The notes beneath the pieces were generated by a model that saw only the letters and a list, made by a program, of their open reading frames with translations, was not told where the DNA came from and ran no database searches. From Campylobacter showae (GTDB lineage Bacteria; Campylobacterota; Campylobacteria; Campylobacterales; Campylobacteraceae), in contig NZ_CP012544.1 of NCBI RefSeq assembly GCF_004803815.1, forward strand, positions 806,001-870,000: a DNA stretch of 64,000 bases, in the 5' to 3' direction. Both the position numbers and the translations under genes were made by a program. Each line of letters starts with the position of its first letter. Within the stretch, counting starts at the first letter, position 1. This document shows positions 1 through 8,935 of this stretch, piece after piece.

Positions 1-137
1 CGCAGCTGCAAAATAACGACATAGCTAAAAATCTAAGCGCTTTTAAGCAAAACGACCTGCAAGCAAACGCCGCTATCCTTGCTCAAGCGCACAATACCGC
101 AAGCTTGCAAAGCCAGTTTAACAGGCTTTTGGGCTAA
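1..137 (+). CDS. Flagellin-family protein, C-terminal fragment (5' end outside window)
   Basis: The frame starting at base 3 is open from the window edge to TAA at 135-137 and gives 44 residues ending ...FNRLLG. The pattern of an amphipathic helix with DIAKNLSAF, then AAILAQAH and a terminal LLG resembles the C-terminal D0 helix of flagellin-type proteins (flagellin ends typically read AKEM-AF...AMLAQAN...LL). It would be secreted by the flagellar type III apparatus and packed in the filament or the hook-filament junction. Which flagellin-like protein (FlaC, FlgL/FlaD or another) cannot be told from the tail. A hairpin with a T-rich tail follows at 155-197. Confidence 0.6.
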   Translation, partial: QLQNNDIAKNLSAFKQNDLQANAAILAQAHNTASLQSQFNRLLG

Positions 138-154
138 ATTTAACTGCTTTATAT

Positions 155-197
155 TTTAGCCGCTACGCTCATTGGCGGCTAAAGCTCTTTTATTTTA
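155..197 (+). terminator. Rho-independent terminator after the flagellin-family gene
   Basis: A 9-bp perfect stem TTTAGCCGC/GCGGCTAAA (155-163 and 175-183) with an 11-nt loop is followed by a T-rich run at 187-197. It lies 17 bases after the stop codon of the partial gene. Confidence 0.7.
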
Positions 198-340
198 TTC
201 TACTTTGGCGATTTTATCGCGCCTTACAGTCGGTCAAATTTTACTTTCGCGTTTAATGTTAGTCTCGCGCTTTGCGATTAAAATATAAATGCTTGCCAAG
301 TTAAATTTGCCGAGTCGGGCTGCGTACTCGTCAAATCTAC

Positions 341-772
341 TTAAACCCTCCACATTAGCTTTGCTAGGATTATCATTATGACACATAAAACAAGGGCGAT
401 AACGTGCGAGTATTTGCCAAATGGATCTGGCTTTTTTAGCCTATAGACGTAAAAGAGCGATATCGCCGTGATTAGGCACATTAACCCCAGCACGCCAATC
501 TTGGTCGCGAGCAAAATTTGAAACGAGCTACCGAGCCATCCGTTCTCGCCGCCAAAATAATCCTTTGCCATGTAAACGCCGCTGATAATAAGAAGCAAAA
601 ACGCAGTGCCAAAGACCTTTGCGCTGCCTTTGGTGTAGGCTTTTTTGACACGAGCGAGCGTATCCTCGTCTACGTGCTTTTTGGCAAACGGAAATATACA
701 AACGTCGAAAAATACGTAACCGACGAAAGCTACGGCGCTCAAAATATGAACGATCAGGAAAAATAGATACAT
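341..772 (-). CDS. CopD-like four-helix integral membrane protein
   Basis: A 143-residue protein with four predicted transmembrane helices (about 4-26, 51-70, 82-105, 122-140) and short polar loops. The size and pattern, with an N-terminal helix carrying HILSAVAFVGYVFFD, resemble the small CopD-family/DUF2269-like membrane proteins found in Campylobacter. Metal transport by this protein is not shown by any motif here; the family name is by general resemblance. It stands alone, convergent with the preceding gene and separated by about 300 bp from dnaK. The reading frame is clean and uses common Campylobacter codons. Confidence 0.6.
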   Translation of the reverse strand: MYLFFLIVHILSAVAFVGYVFFDVCIFPFAKKHVDEDTLARVKKAYTKGSAKVFGTAFLLLIISGVYMAKDYFGGENGWLGSSFQILLATKIGVLGLMCLITAISLFYVYRLKKPDPFGKYSHVIALVLCVIMIILAKLMWRV

Positions 773-961
773 TTAGGACCTTTTTTGTTTGATTATATTT
801 AAATCGGTAGTCCAAACTGATGATTTTGATTAAGGATTGCGCGAAAGAGGATTAAATTTAAAATTTATCGGCGAAGCGGCAAATTTGCAAAAACAAGCGG
901 GTCAAAAACTACTTGAATTCAAATTTGGATTGGGTAAATTTGAGATAACTAATTTAGAGAT

Positions 962-995
962 TTATAAAAATCCGCCCGTCAAATTTAACGGGCGG
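962..995 (-). terminator. Terminator of the hrcA-grpE-dnaK operon
   Basis: The perfect 8-bp stem CCGCCCGT/ACGGGCGG (972-979 and 988-995), read leftward, is followed by ATTTTTATAAA. It lies about 75 bases beyond the dnaK stop. The rest of 773-1071 is AT-rich and I see nothing else in it. Confidence 0.75.
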
Positions 996-1071
996 GGCAA
1001 ATTTAAGGGTGCATAAAAACGCTAAAACCTTAAATTTACGTTTGAAGCTCTCGCCGAAACAAGGGCTAATT

Positions 1072-2949
1072 TTACTCAACTTCGGCATCGATGACGTCGT
1101 CGTCTTTTTTCTTGCCGCCGTTTGCTTGCTCGCCCGCGGCGCCGTCTTTTTTATACATCGCTTCGGCTAGCTTGTGGCTGGCTTCGCTTAGAGTTTTGAC
1201 CTTCGCGTCGATCTGCTCTTTGCTCGCATTTTCGTCTTTTAGCGTCTCTTTTAGCTCATCAAGCGCCTTTTGGATACGCTCTTTGTCCTCGGCTGGGATT
1301 TTCTCGCCTAGCTCGTCGAGGCTCTTTTGCGTTTGGTGTGCTAGAGCGTCGGCTTGGTTGCGCGCCTCGACCGCGTCTTTGCGCTTTTTGTCGTCCTCTT
1401 TGTGTAGCTCGGCGTCTTTGACCATGTTGTTGATCTCGTCCTCGCTTAGACCGCTTGAGCCTGAGATCGTGATATTTTGGGCTTTGCCGGTAGCCTTGTC
1501 TTTAGCGGAGACCGTTAGGATGCCGTTGGCATCGATATCAAACTCGACCTCGATCTGAGGCACGCCACGAGGAGCAGCAGGGATACCCTCTAGGTTAAAC
1601 TGACCCAAAGACTTGTTGTCGCGGGCAAATTCGCGCTCGCCTTGTAGCACGTGGATCGTGACGGCGCTTTGATTGTCTTCGGCGGTTGAAAATACTTGAT
1701 TTTTCTTAACCGGGATAGTCGTGCCTTTTTCGATGATTTTCGTCATCACGCCGCCTAGAGTCTCGATGCCTAGACTTAGCGGAGTGACGTCTAGGAGCAA
1801 CACGTCCTTTACGTCGCCTTTGATAACCGCGCCTTGGATCGCCGCGCCGATAGCTACGACCTCGTCCGGATTTACGCTTTTATTTAGCTCTTTGCCAAAC
1901 GCCTTTTTGACCTCTTCTTGAACTAAAGGCACGCGCGTCGAGCCGCCCACCATGACGATTTCTTTTATATCTTTTTTGTCAAGTCCGGCATCTTTTACGA
2001 CCTCGTTTATCTTGGTGATCGTTTGAGCGACCAGATCTTCGATCATGCCTTCAAATTTAGCCCTAGTTAGCGTTTTTGTAAGGTGTTTAGGACCCGTAGC
2101 GTCAGCGGTGATAAACGGTAAATTTATAGTCGTTTCTTGAGCCGAGCTAAGCTCCTTTTTAGCCGTTTCGGCTGCCTCTTTTAGGCGCTGCATAGCCATC
2201 ACGTCGGTTTTTAGATCGATGCCCGAGTCACTTTTAAATTCGTTCGTTAGCCAATCAATTAGGCGGTTATCGAAATCATCGCCGCCTAGAAACGCGTTAC
2301 CGCCGGTAGCTAAAACCTCGACCACATTATCGCCGGTTTCTAGTACGGTAACGTCAAACGTACCACCGCCTAGGTCGTAAACCATGATCTTCTCGGACTC
2401 TTTTTTATCTAGACCGTAAGCAAGAGCCGCCGCGGTAGGTTCGTTTATGATACGAAGCACGTTTAGTCCAGCGATCGTGCCAGCCTCTTTAGTTGCTTTT
2501 CTTTGGCTGTCGTTAAAGTAAGCAGGCACCGTGATGACGGCGTCTACGACCGTTTCGCCCAGATAGCTTTCCGCATCCTCTTTTAGCTTCATTAGCACTT
2601 TGGCCGAGATTTCTTGCGGAGTGTAGACTTTGCCCGCGATCTCGATAGCGCACGCGCCGTTTCTATCTACGACGTGGTACGGCAACCTAGCTTTAGCTTC
2701 CTGAGCGTTTTTCTCGTTGCTCATTAGGCCCATTATTCTTTTGATAGAGTATATGGTTTTTTCAGGATTTGTGACGGCTTGGCGTTTTGCGCTGTCGCCT
2801 ACTAAAATTTCGCCCTTATCTGTAAACGCTACGACCGAAGGAGTCGTGTTTTTACCCTCTTTGTTCGGGATTACCTTGCTTTCACCTCTCTCATACACGC
2901 TTACGCATGAATTCGTCGTTCCTAGGTCTATACCTATTACTTTTGCCAT
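1072..2949 (-). CDS. dnaK: Chaperone protein DnaK (Hsp70)
   Basis: A 625-residue cytoplasmic Hsp70 chaperone that binds exposed hydrophobic peptides in an ATP-dependent cycle with GrpE and a DnaJ protein. The N-terminal phosphate loop [14 protein letters not shown], the [13 protein letters not shown] motif near residue 195 and the phosphate-2/adenosine motifs mark the actin-like ATPase domain (to about residue 385). The substrate-binding beta domain follows, then a helical lid and an acidic tail ending in [10 protein letters not shown]. Length is normal for the family. It is the last gene of hrcA-grpE-dnaK, 35 bases after grpE, and a terminator follows. Control is expected through HrcA at the CIRCE-like site near 4300. 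Confidence 0.98.
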   Translation of the reverse strand: MAKVIGIDLGTTNSCVSVYERGESKVIPNKEGKNTTPSVVAFTDKGEILVGDSAKRQAVTNPEKTIYSIKRIMGLMSNEKNAQEAKARLPYHVVDRNGACAIEIAGKVYTPQEISAKVLMKLKEDAESYLGETVVDAVITVPAYFNDSQRKATKEAGTIAGLNVLRIINEPTAAALAYGLDKKESEKIMVYDLGGGTFDVTVLETGDNVVEVLATGGNAFLGGDDFDNRLIDWLTNEFKSDSGIDLKTDVMAMQRLKEAAETAKKELSSAQETTINLPFITADATGPKHLTKTLTRAKFEGMIEDLVAQTITKINEVVKDAGLDKKDIKEIVMVGGSTRVPLVQEEVKKAFGKELNKSVNPDEVVAIGAAIQGAVIKGDVKDVLLLDVTPLSLGIETLGGVMTKIIEKGTTIPVKKNQVFSTAEDNQSAVTIHVLQGEREFARDNKSLGQFNLEGIPAAPRGVPQIEVEFDIDANGILTVSAKDKATGKAQNITISGSSGLSEDEINNMVKDAELHKEDDKKRKDAVEARNQADALAHQTQKSLDELGEKIPAEDKERIQKALDELKETLKDENASKEQIDAKVKTLSEASHKLAEAMYKKDGAAGEQANGGKKKDDDVIDAEVE

Positions 2950-2984
2950 TGTTTATCCTTTTTATTAAATTTTTCTTTCAAATT

Positions 2985-3512
2985 TTACTTCGCTATCGAC
3001 ACCATCGCAGGGCGCAAAACTCTGCCGTTGATGAGGTAACCTTTTTGTATCACTTGTACGATCTTGCCTTTTTCCACGTCTTCGCTTTCTACTTGCAGCA
3101 TAGCATTGTGGAAATTCGGATCAAAGTCCTCGTTCGCTTCGATCGCGGTGATGCCGTTTTTCTCGAAACATTTTTTAAACTGATCTATCGTTATATAAAT
3201 TCCCTCTTTGATTTTTGCCGCGTATTCGTCGCCTTCGGTTTCAAAATTTACCGCCATCTCAAGCGCGTCTATCACCGGAAGCAGATCCCGCGCAAATTTC
3301 TCGTTTGCATATGTCGCAATGTCCGCTTTTTCCTTTTCAAAACGCTTTTTGATGTTTTCAAAGTCCGCATTGGCTCTGTAATACTTATCCGTTAGCTCCT
3401 CAAGCTGCTTTTGAAGCTCGACGTATTTTGCGTCAAGGCCCTCAAAGCTGATACTCTCGTCAAAATTTGATGGGATTTGCTGCTCAAGTTCCACGTTTTC
3501 ATTCTCGTTCAT
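2985..3512 (-). CDS. grpE: Nucleotide exchange factor GrpE
   Basis: A 175-residue homologue of GrpE, which releases ADP from DnaK. The N-terminal half (about 20-75) is acidic and helical, with heptad-like repeats and the family motif YYRANADFENIKKRFEKEK, forming the dimeric coiled coil. The C-terminal half contains VIDALEMAV, DPNFHNAMLQVE and the terminal KGYLINGRVLRPAMVSIAK, the beta-wing that contacts DnaK. The start codon overlaps the hrcA stop by four bases (ATGA), which points to coupled translation. The gene order hrcA-grpE-dnaK is standard for Campylobacter and many other bacteria. Confidence 0.97.
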   Translation of the reverse strand: MNENENVELEQQIPSNFDESISFEGLDAKYVELQKQLEELTDKYYRANADFENIKKRFEKEKADIATYANEKFARDLLPVIDALEMAVNFETEGDEYAAKIKEGIYITIDQFKKCFEKNGITAIEANEDFDPNFHNAMLQVESEDVEKGKIVQVIQKGYLINGRVLRPAMVSIAK

Positions 3513-4288
3513 GCCGCCTCCTTTAGGTTGTTTAAAAATCTTTCGTAATCATTATAAATACTGCCCGCGCAAAGCATTTTAGCCTCTTTGCCCTCGTAAT
3601 TTACGCCAAGCTTCATGCCTAGATAATTCTCGCCGAAAAATACCAAATTTGAGTCAAAAACCATCTCAAAGCTAGGGCTTAGCGCGTTTTTAAAGCTCTC
3701 GCCGAAAATTTCAAGTGCTATCTTTTCGTTTTCTAAAAAGCGAATTTTGGTGCGCTTTAGCTCGGCTATCTTATTTCTTAGCTCATTTAGTCCCACCTGC
3801 ATACAGGTAAGCTCGAGTCTATCGAGATCTATGCCTATGAGATTACTCAAAAATTTCTCGACTTTCGAGTTAAATTTGAGTGCTATTTCGTCCTCGCTAA
3901 AGCTCAAAATCAAAAATCTATTGTTTAAATTTAAGACCTGATTTAGCGTTTGGGTTTTGCTTTCAAAAATCATCGCGTAAATTTCAAATTTATCGCTTAG
4001 CAACTTTAGCAGGTTAGGATTTGCGATATCTAGCGTCTCATCGAAATTTAACCTAGCTCGCCAATAATCTCTCATCGTCGCAGCCGTCGGTATCCTGCCG
4101 CCGCTAACGTGAAACTGGGTGATCGCGCCCTCGTCGGAGAGCTTTTTAAAATAAACCCTGATCGTAGAGGCCGGGATCGACATCGCCATACGCGAACCAA
4201 GCTCGCTAGAGCCGATCGGAGCGTTGTCGCTAAGATAAGCTTGAATAATAGAATCAAGTATCATATCTCGCTTGCTCACCTTTATCAT
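3509..4288 (-). CDS. hrcA: Heat-inducible transcription repressor HrcA
   Basis: A 259-residue HrcA-type repressor. The N-terminal winged helix (about 1-70) has the motif IGSSELGSRMAMSIPASTIR, and a GAF-like dimerisation domain makes up the rest. HrcA represses class I heat-shock genes by binding the CIRCE inverted repeat, and its activity depends on GroE folding it. Divergence from the family is highest in the middle, as is usual in Campylobacter. The ATG lies two bases from a CIRCE-like element that also contains the ribosome-binding sequence GGAG, so repressor binding would be expected to block its own operon. A near-consensus sigma-70 promoter lies just upstream. Confidence 0.93.
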   Translation of the reverse strand: MIKVSKRDMILDSIIQAYLSDNAPIGSSELGSRMAMSIPASTIRVYFKKLSDEGAITQFHVSGGRIPTAATMRDYWRARLNFDETLDIANPNLLKLLSDKFEIYAMIFESKTQTLNQVLNLNNRFLILSFSEDEIALKFNSKVEKFLSNLIGIDLDRLELTCMQVGLNELRNKIAELKRTKIRFLENEKIALEIFGESFKNALSPSFEMVFDSNLVFFGENYLGMKLGVNYEGKEAKMLCAGSIYNDYERFLNNLKEAA

Positions 4289-4289
4289 A

Positions 4290-4316
4290 TTAGCACTCTC
4301 TCCTTTAAATTGCTAG
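4290..4316 (-). promoter_or_regulatory. CIRCE-like operator of the hrcA operon
   Basis: The left arm TTAGCACTC (4290-4298) is a perfect CIRCE half-site. After exactly nine bases the right arm reads AATTGCTAG, matching six of nine positions of GAGTGCTAA. It sits between the hrcA start and its promoter. Role by analogy with known HrcA/CIRCE systems. Confidence 0.8.
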
Positions 4317-4320
4317 GCGC

Positions 4321-4350
4321 ATTATACAACATTGAGCGGATAATTGTCAA
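4321..4350 (-). promoter_or_regulatory. Sigma-70 promoter of hrcA-grpE-dnaK
   Basis: Read leftward, TTGACA (4350-4345) and TATAAT (4326-4321) are separated by 18 bases. Both hexamers are perfect consensus, which is unusual for Campylobacter promoters, whose -35 element is normally weak. Confidence 0.85.
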
Positions 4351-4560
4351 GGGCTATAGTTAAAAAAAATTGTTTAGATAACTTTAGTGTAGTTGGCTCA
4401 AAGTTAGAAAGGTAAAAATTGGGTGTGATGAGTGGCGCGCGGGAAAAATTGAATAAATTTAATGTAATAGATAGTAGGTTAAATTTGGTTTTATCGCTAA
4501 ATTTTAGGAATCTAAAATTTGATGTGTTAAATTTTGAAAAAAATAAGAAGTAAAATTTGA

Positions 4561-4583
4561 AAGAAAAGCCCCAAATTCGGGGC
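4561..4583 (-). terminator. Terminator of rpsO
   Basis: The stem GCCCC/GGGGC (4568-4572 and 4579-4583) with a 6-nt loop is followed leftward by TTTTCTT. It begins six bases after the rpsO stop. Confidence 0.8.
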
Positions 4584-4589
4584 CTAGGA

Positions 4590-4862
4590 TTATTTATCTC
4601 TGAGATTTAGCTCAGCGATAACTTTTGTGTAAGCTGCGTAATCTTTAGCTTTTAGATATTTCATCAAGCGTTTTCTGCGGCCGACCATTTTAAGTAGTCC
4701 GAGGCGAGACGAGTGATCTTTTTTATAGATTTTTAGGTGCTCGGTTAGCTCCTCGACTCTTGCGGTTAGCAATGCGATCTGAACTTCCGGAGAACCGGTA
4801 TCTTTTTCTTTTCTAGCGAATTTCGCAACAATTTCTGCTTTTTTAGCCGAATCCAAAGCCAT
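4590..4862 (-). CDS. rpsO: 30S ribosomal protein S15
   Basis: A 90-residue S15 protein, which binds the central domain of 16S rRNA and bridges to the 50S subunit. It carries the family core [36 protein letters not shown]-type sequence and the basic [10 protein letters not shown] helix. I chose the ATG at 4862 rather than an upstream in-frame ATG at 4955 because it gives the usual S15 start MALDSAKK and is preceded by a strong GGAGG eight bases upstream. A -10 box lies at 4897-4902 and a terminator follows the gene, so it is its own transcription unit. Confidence 0.97.
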   Translation of the reverse strand: MALDSAKKAEIVAKFARKEKDTGSPEVQIALLTARVEELTEHLKIYKKDHSSRLGLLKMVGRRKRLMKYLKAKDYAAYTKVIAELNLRDK

Positions 4863-4896
4863 AGTGACCTCCTGATTGGTGAGATTAAAAAAGGCG

Positions 4897-4902
4897 ATTA
4901 TA
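4897..4902 (-). promoter_or_regulatory. -10 box of the rpsO promoter
   Basis: TATAAT on the minus strand, 35 bases upstream of the chosen rpsO start. The upstream DNA is T-rich with no clear -35, as is usual in Campylobacter. Confidence 0.7.
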
Positions 4903-5006
4903 TCATAAAAATCAAAAAATGCGGCGCCTGTTTTAAAAAATATTGATTTAATCAAATTTGCAGATAAAATTTAATAAAATATCCGCAAAAAATTTAAGGG
5001 GAATTT

Positions 5007-5411
5007 ATGCTTTTGACAAAAGCAAGCGAATACGCGCTGCTTTCACTGATTTACATAGCGCAAAAAGACGCTCCCTCGGACGTCGATACGATGTCGGGCG
5101 AGCTTGAGATATCAAAAAGCTTTTTGGCTAAAATTTTGCAAAATTTGGCTAGAGAAGGCATTTTGGTTTCGTTTAAGGGCGCAAACGGCGGATTTATGCT
5201 CGCGCAAAAGCCTGAAGAAATCAGTATAAAAAGAATAATCGAAAGCGCAGAAAAGCGTAAAATGGCGGTATTTGAGTGCTCGATCTCGGCTGATAGCTGT
5301 GCCTCCAGCAAGGGCGGAATGTGTCAAATTTGGCCGATGTTTAGCGCGCTTCAGTCTAAAATCGACGATTTTTTAGATACAATTACGTTAGCAAATATAA
5401 TCAAGAAGTAA
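5007..5411 (+). CDS. Rrf2-family transcriptional regulator
   Basis: A 134-residue Rrf2 protein with an N-terminal winged helix (LTKASEYALLSLIYIAQ, then SFLAKILQNLAREGILVSFKGANGGF). Three cysteines in the C-terminal third (ECSISADSC...GGMC) are in the position where IscR/NsrR-type members ligate an iron-sulfur cluster, so it may sense iron-sulfur status or redox/NO stress; the target genes are not evident. C. jejuni has an Rrf2 gene beside flhA and rpsO (Cj0883), and the arrangement here is the same. The TTG start of flhA lies four bases beyond the stop, so the two are probably cotranscribed. AAGGGGAA precedes its ATG. Confidence 0.85.
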   Translation: MLLTKASEYALLSLIYIAQKDAPSDVDTMSGELEISKSFLAKILQNLAREGILVSFKGANGGFMLAQKPEEISIKRIIESAEKRKMAVFECSISADSCASSKGGMCQIWPMFSALQSKIDDFLDTITLANIIKK

Positions 5412-5414
5412 ATT

Positions 5415-7577
5415 TTGGCAAAACAAAAGCGCAATATCCTAACCCTGGTCGCACCGTTTTTAGAGCCTATCGTAAGGTTTAAGGGGCTCACGATCGTAGG
5501 CGTCATAATCGCCATCCTAGCGATCATCATCGTGCCGCTTCCTAGCGCGGTTTTGGACTTTTTTCTTGCGCTTTCCATCTCTATCTCGGTGCTCATTATC
5601 CTGATTGCCGTTTACGTGCCAAAGCCTACCGACCTTAGCACTTTTCCGACGCTTATTCTCATTATCACGCTTTTTAGACTCTCGCTAAACATAGCCACGA
5701 CGCGCATGATTTTGAGCGAAGGACACAACGGTCCCGATGCCGTGAGCGAGATAATCTCAAGCTTCGGACAGTTTGTCGTAGGCGGCAACTACGTCATCGG
5801 CGTGATCGTCTTTACGATCCTAGTTCTTATAAATTTTATGGTAGTTACAAAAGGCTCGACGCGCGTGAGCGAGGTGCAGGCGAGATTTACGCTTGATGCG
5901 ATGCCGGGTAAGCAAATGGCGATAGATGCCGATCTAAATGCAGGTCTGATCGACGAAAAGACAGCTAGAGAGCGCCGCGAAGCCATTATCGGCGAGGCGA
6001 ATTTCTACGGAGCGATGGACGGTTCGTCTAAATTTATCAAAGGCGATGCTGTCGCTGGCATCATCATCACGATCATAAACATCGTCGGCGGCTTTCTCAT
6101 TGGCTCGTTTCAGTACGGCCTAGATATGGCTACCTCGGCACAAAACTACACGATCCTAACGATCGGCGACGGTCTAGTAAGCCAGATCCCGGGCCTCATC
6201 ACGTCGACGGCTACGGCGATCATCATCACTCGAGCTAGCAAGGACGATGAAAATTTCGCCGAAGGCTCGCTAACGCAGTTGCTGGGCGAATACAAAACGC
6301 TTCTAATAGTCGGCTTCATACTATTTATCTTTGCTCTAGTTCCCGGGCTTCCGACGCTATCTCTGGGCTTTATCTCACTTTTGTTTTTAAGTATGGGCTA
6401 TATAATGAAAGAGGTAAAAGAGGGTAAGATAAATTTGACCGCCAAGGCTCAAAGCGCAAGCTCTACCCAAGGCGAAGAAGAGGGGCAGGCCGCACCAAAA
6501 CCGCCTAAAAAAAGCGAAGAAGAGATTGCTCGCGAAGAGGAAGCTAAGATAAACGATATCTTAAAGCTTGAAATTTTAGAGCTTGATCTGGGCTACGGTC
6601 TGCTAAAGATCGCCGAGACCGATCTCATCGAGCGCATACGAGCGATGCGCCGAAATATCGCGGCACAGCTTGGTTTTTTGATGCCAAAGATCCGTATACG
6701 CGACAACCTTCAGCTACCGCCAAACGAATACCGCTTTAAGCTAAAAGGCGTCGTGATCGGGCAGGGCGAAATTTACGCGGATAAATTTCTAGCTATGGAT
6801 AGCGGGCTAGTTAGCGACAACATCGAGGGTATCCCGACTAAAGAGCCCGCGTTTGGCCTCGATGCGCTATGGATCGATGCGGGCGTAAAAGAGGACGCGA
6901 TACTAAGCGGCTACACGATCGTAGATCCCGCGAGCGTCATCTCCACGCACATGAGCGAGCTGATAAAGCAAAACGCCGCCGAGCTCCTAACCCGCCAAGA
7001 GACGCAAAATTTGCTCGACAAGCTAAAATCAGAGTACCCCGTCATCGTCGAGGATACGCTGCGCATCGCGCCTATCGGAGTTATCCAAAAGGTGCTAAAA
7101 GCGCTGCTAAAAGACCACATCCCGATAAAAGATATGCTAAGCATCCTAGAGGCGCTAAGCGACATCGCCGAGGTTAGCAAAAACCTCGATATGATCGTCG
7201 AGCACGTCCGCACCGCGCTTGCTCGTGCTATCACTTCGCTTTACGTCGATGAGGGCGGGCGGTTAAATTTCTACGTGATGGAGCCAGCCGCGCAGCAAAA
7301 GCTAATCGACGCCGTGCAGTATAAAGACGGCGCGTATCACCTGATGATAAACGTCTCGCAGACCTCGGCGATCGTGCAGGCTCTGCGTGAGGCGAGGGCG
7401 AAGCGGCCGATCTCGGAATACGGCTCGATGATACTTTGCGTAGAGCCTAGCTTGCGTAAATTTATCGCTGATATCTGTGCAAATTTCGCCATAGATATCA
7501 CGGTGCTTAGCTTTGCCGAAGTCGCGGCAAATACGCCGTTTGAGACGCTAGGCACGATAGAAATATCAAATTTGTAA
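5415..7577 (+). CDS. flhA: Flagellar type III export gate protein FlhA
   Basis: A 720-residue FlhA, the inner-membrane ring of the flagellar protein export apparatus. The first 340 residues hold about eight transmembrane helices and the conserved FHIPEP-family block LSLNIATTRMILSEG and GDAVAGIIITIINIVGG. A charged linker (about 350-385) leads to the cytoplasmic domain that docks chaperone-substrate complexes. Length is normal. The start is TTG, four bases after the Rrf2 stop, with only a weak ribosome-binding site, consistent with translational coupling. In C. jejuni FlhA is also required for activation of sigma-54 flagellar genes, which fits the sigma-54 promoters seen upstream of flgF and flgG in this window. 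Confidence 0.97.
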   Translation: MAKQKRNILTLVAPFLEPIVRFKGLTIVGVIIAILAIIIVPLPSAVLDFFLALSISISVLIILIAVYVPKPTDLSTFPTLILIITLFRLSLNIATTRMILSEGHNGPDAVSEIISSFGQFVVGGNYVIGVIVFTILVLINFMVVTKGSTRVSEVQARFTLDAMPGKQMAIDADLNAGLIDEKTARERREAIIGEANFYGAMDGSSKFIKGDAVAGIIITIINIVGGFLIGSFQYGLDMATSAQNYTILTIGDGLVSQIPGLITSTATAIIITRASKDDENFAEGSLTQLLGEYKTLLIVGFILFIFALVPGLPTLSLGFISLLFLSMGYIMKEVKEGKINLTAKAQSASSTQGEEEGQAAPKPPKKSEEEIAREEEAKINDILKLEILELDLGYGLLKIAETDLIERIRAMRRNIAAQLGFLMPKIRIRDNLQLPPNEYRFKLKGVVIGQGEIYADKFLAMDSGLVSDNIEGIPTKEPAFGLDALWIDAGVKEDAILSGYTIVDPASVISTHMSELIKQNAAELLTRQETQNLLDKLKSEYPVIVEDTLRIAPIGVIQKVLKALLKDHIPIKDMLSILEALSDIAEVSKNLDMIVEHVRTALARAITSLYVDEGGRLNFYVMEPAAQQKLIDAVQYKDGAYHLMINVSQTSAIVQALREARAKRPISEYGSMILCVEPSLRKFIADICANFAIDITVLSFAEVAANTPFETLGTIEISNL

Positions 7578-7585
7578 GGAATAAA

Positions 7586-8704
7586 ATGACCATCCACCAC
7601 CTCTCGCACACCGATCTGGACGGATACGGCGCGCAGGTAATAACGAATCACTATTTTAAAAACGTTAAATTTTACAACTCAAACTACGGCAAGGAGATCG
7701 ACGAGAAATTTGATCAAATTTTGGCTCAAATTTCGGATAAAAGCGTAGCCCAGACGCAGTCAAATTTAATCAGCGAGCAAAATGGTAACTCGCAAAATGC
7801 GTCCGAAAATCGCGGCGAGGGCGAAGCGGCTAAAAATGACGAAAAAGCGCTTATCCTGATAACTGATCTAAATTTGACCGTGGAGCAGTGCGAAGCCTAC
7901 GAAAAGGCGATCGCAAATAAAAACGCTAAAATTTTGCTCCTCGATCACCACCAAAGCGGAGTCGAGTGCGCGAGCAAATTTAGTTGGTATTTTTTAGATA
8001 GCTCAAGGTGCTCGACTAAGATCACGCATGATTTTTTCGCTAAAATTTACGGGGTCGATGCGAGCTTAAATCACTTTAGCGACGTCGTAAATGCGGTCGA
8101 CATCTGGCTAAAAGAGGACGTAAATTTTGAAATGGGTAAGGTCGGGCTCGGACTCGTCGCGAACGCAAAAGAGATAAACAAAACGATGTTTGAGGCTGAA
8201 AATTCGCGCTATCTTTTTTATCTTATCGAGCGCGCGAGGGAGTTTTTTGACGCGGGAGACGACTACGTCGGGCTTGATGAGGCGATTTTCGGGTTTAAAA
8301 AGGACTTTTTCAAAGAGGATAAAAACGATACGCTAAGCAACCTTATCTCAGCCTTCGTTGTAAAAAAACTAAGCGAAGAAAAAGATAAATTTAGCATAAA
8401 GTATAACGACCTTAACGGCATTTTGACCTACAATATCGGCAATACTTCCGTTATCGGCAACGATTTTTTAGTTGCGAACCCCGATATTGATTTTTTTATC
8501 GACGTTACGAGCAAAAAGACGCTGAGCTTTCGCGCTAACGGCAAAGTTGACGTGAGCTTGATGGCTAAAAATTTAGTCGGCGGCGGCGGACACGTGAACG
8601 CTAGCGGCGGGCTTTTTGCTGGCTTTAAGGATAGCTTTAGCTATGAGAACGTAAAAGCGCAAATAACCGACCTGATAACTAAAAAAACGATTTTACAAGG
8701 ATAG
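7586..8704 (+). CDS. DHH/DHHA1-family phosphoesterase
   Basis: A 372-residue member of the DHH superfamily (metal-dependent phosphodiesterases such as RecJ, NrnA-type oligoribonucleases and cyclic-nucleotide phosphodiesterases). Motif I is HTDLDG (residues 8-13), a TDLN motif lies near 93, the DHH motif is D120-H121-H122, and the DHHA1 substrate-binding motif GGGGHVNASGG spans about 332-342. Residues 52-86 form a Ser/Asn/Gln/Glu-rich insertion that looks unstructured and separates the first two motifs more than usual. Substrate not determined; small RNA oligomers or cyclic dinucleotides are both possible. It lies 8 bases after flhA and 3 bases before the next small gene, so an operon is likely. 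Confidence 0.85.
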   Translation: MTIHHLSHTDLDGYGAQVITNHYFKNVKFYNSNYGKEIDEKFDQILAQISDKSVAQTQSNLISEQNGNSQNASENRGEGEAAKNDEKALILITDLNLTVEQCEAYEKAIANKNAKILLLDHHQSGVECASKFSWYFLDSSRCSTKITHDFFAKIYGVDASLNHFSDVVNAVDIWLKEDVNFEMGKVGLGLVANAKEINKTMFEAENSRYLFYLIERAREFFDAGDDYVGLDEAIFGFKKDFFKEDKNDTLSNLISAFVVKKLSEEKDKFSIKYNDLNGILTYNIGNTSVIGNDFLVANPDIDFFIDVTSKKTLSFRANGKVDVSLMAKNLVGGGGHVNASGGLFAGFKDSFSYENVKAQITDLITKKTILQG

Positions 8705-8707
8705 AAA

Positions 8708-8935
8708 ATGAAAGAAATAGAACCTACCGTGGACGAGCTAAGCTACGAGCTTTCGATGATGTTAGAGGCGATGCTTTATTATGCCGGCGTGAAAAAAGAT
8801 AGGCTTGAGGACGCCGCCGAGACCTACATCGAGTGTATCGACGACGCGCTGGAAAACTCGGGTGCCGAGGGCGTGGACGAGGTGCTCGAAGTCGTCGAAT
8901 ATATGAAGAAAAAGCACGCTAAATTTTTCAAATGA
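8708..8935 (+). CDS. Small acidic helical protein, function unknown
   Basis: A 75-residue, strongly acidic, probably all-helical protein with no signal peptide or membrane segment. I do not recognise a family. Two glutamate-rich helices (VDELSYELSMMLEAMLYYAG and a C-terminal EVLEVVEYMKKKH) could pack as a helical hairpin. The start ATG is three bases after the DHH phosphoesterase stop and its stop overlaps the next start (ATGA), so it is translated as part of this gene run. Similar conserved small proteins occur beside flagellar export genes in Campylobacter, but I cannot assign a role. Confidence 0.8.
   Translation: MKEIEPTVDELSYELSMMLEAMLYYAGVKKDRLEDAAETYIECIDDALENSGAEGVDEVLEVVEYMKKKHAKFFK

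Noticed and set aside
1091-1558. Serine-rich frame opposite dnaK
   Set aside because: An antisense shadow of the lysine/glutamate-rich DnaK C-terminus; no start context or family resemblance.
4863-4955. N-terminal extension of rpsO by 31 residues
   Set aside because: The extension contains the -10 box and lies upstream of the strong GGAGG; S15 proteins start MAL/MAD-like at 4862.
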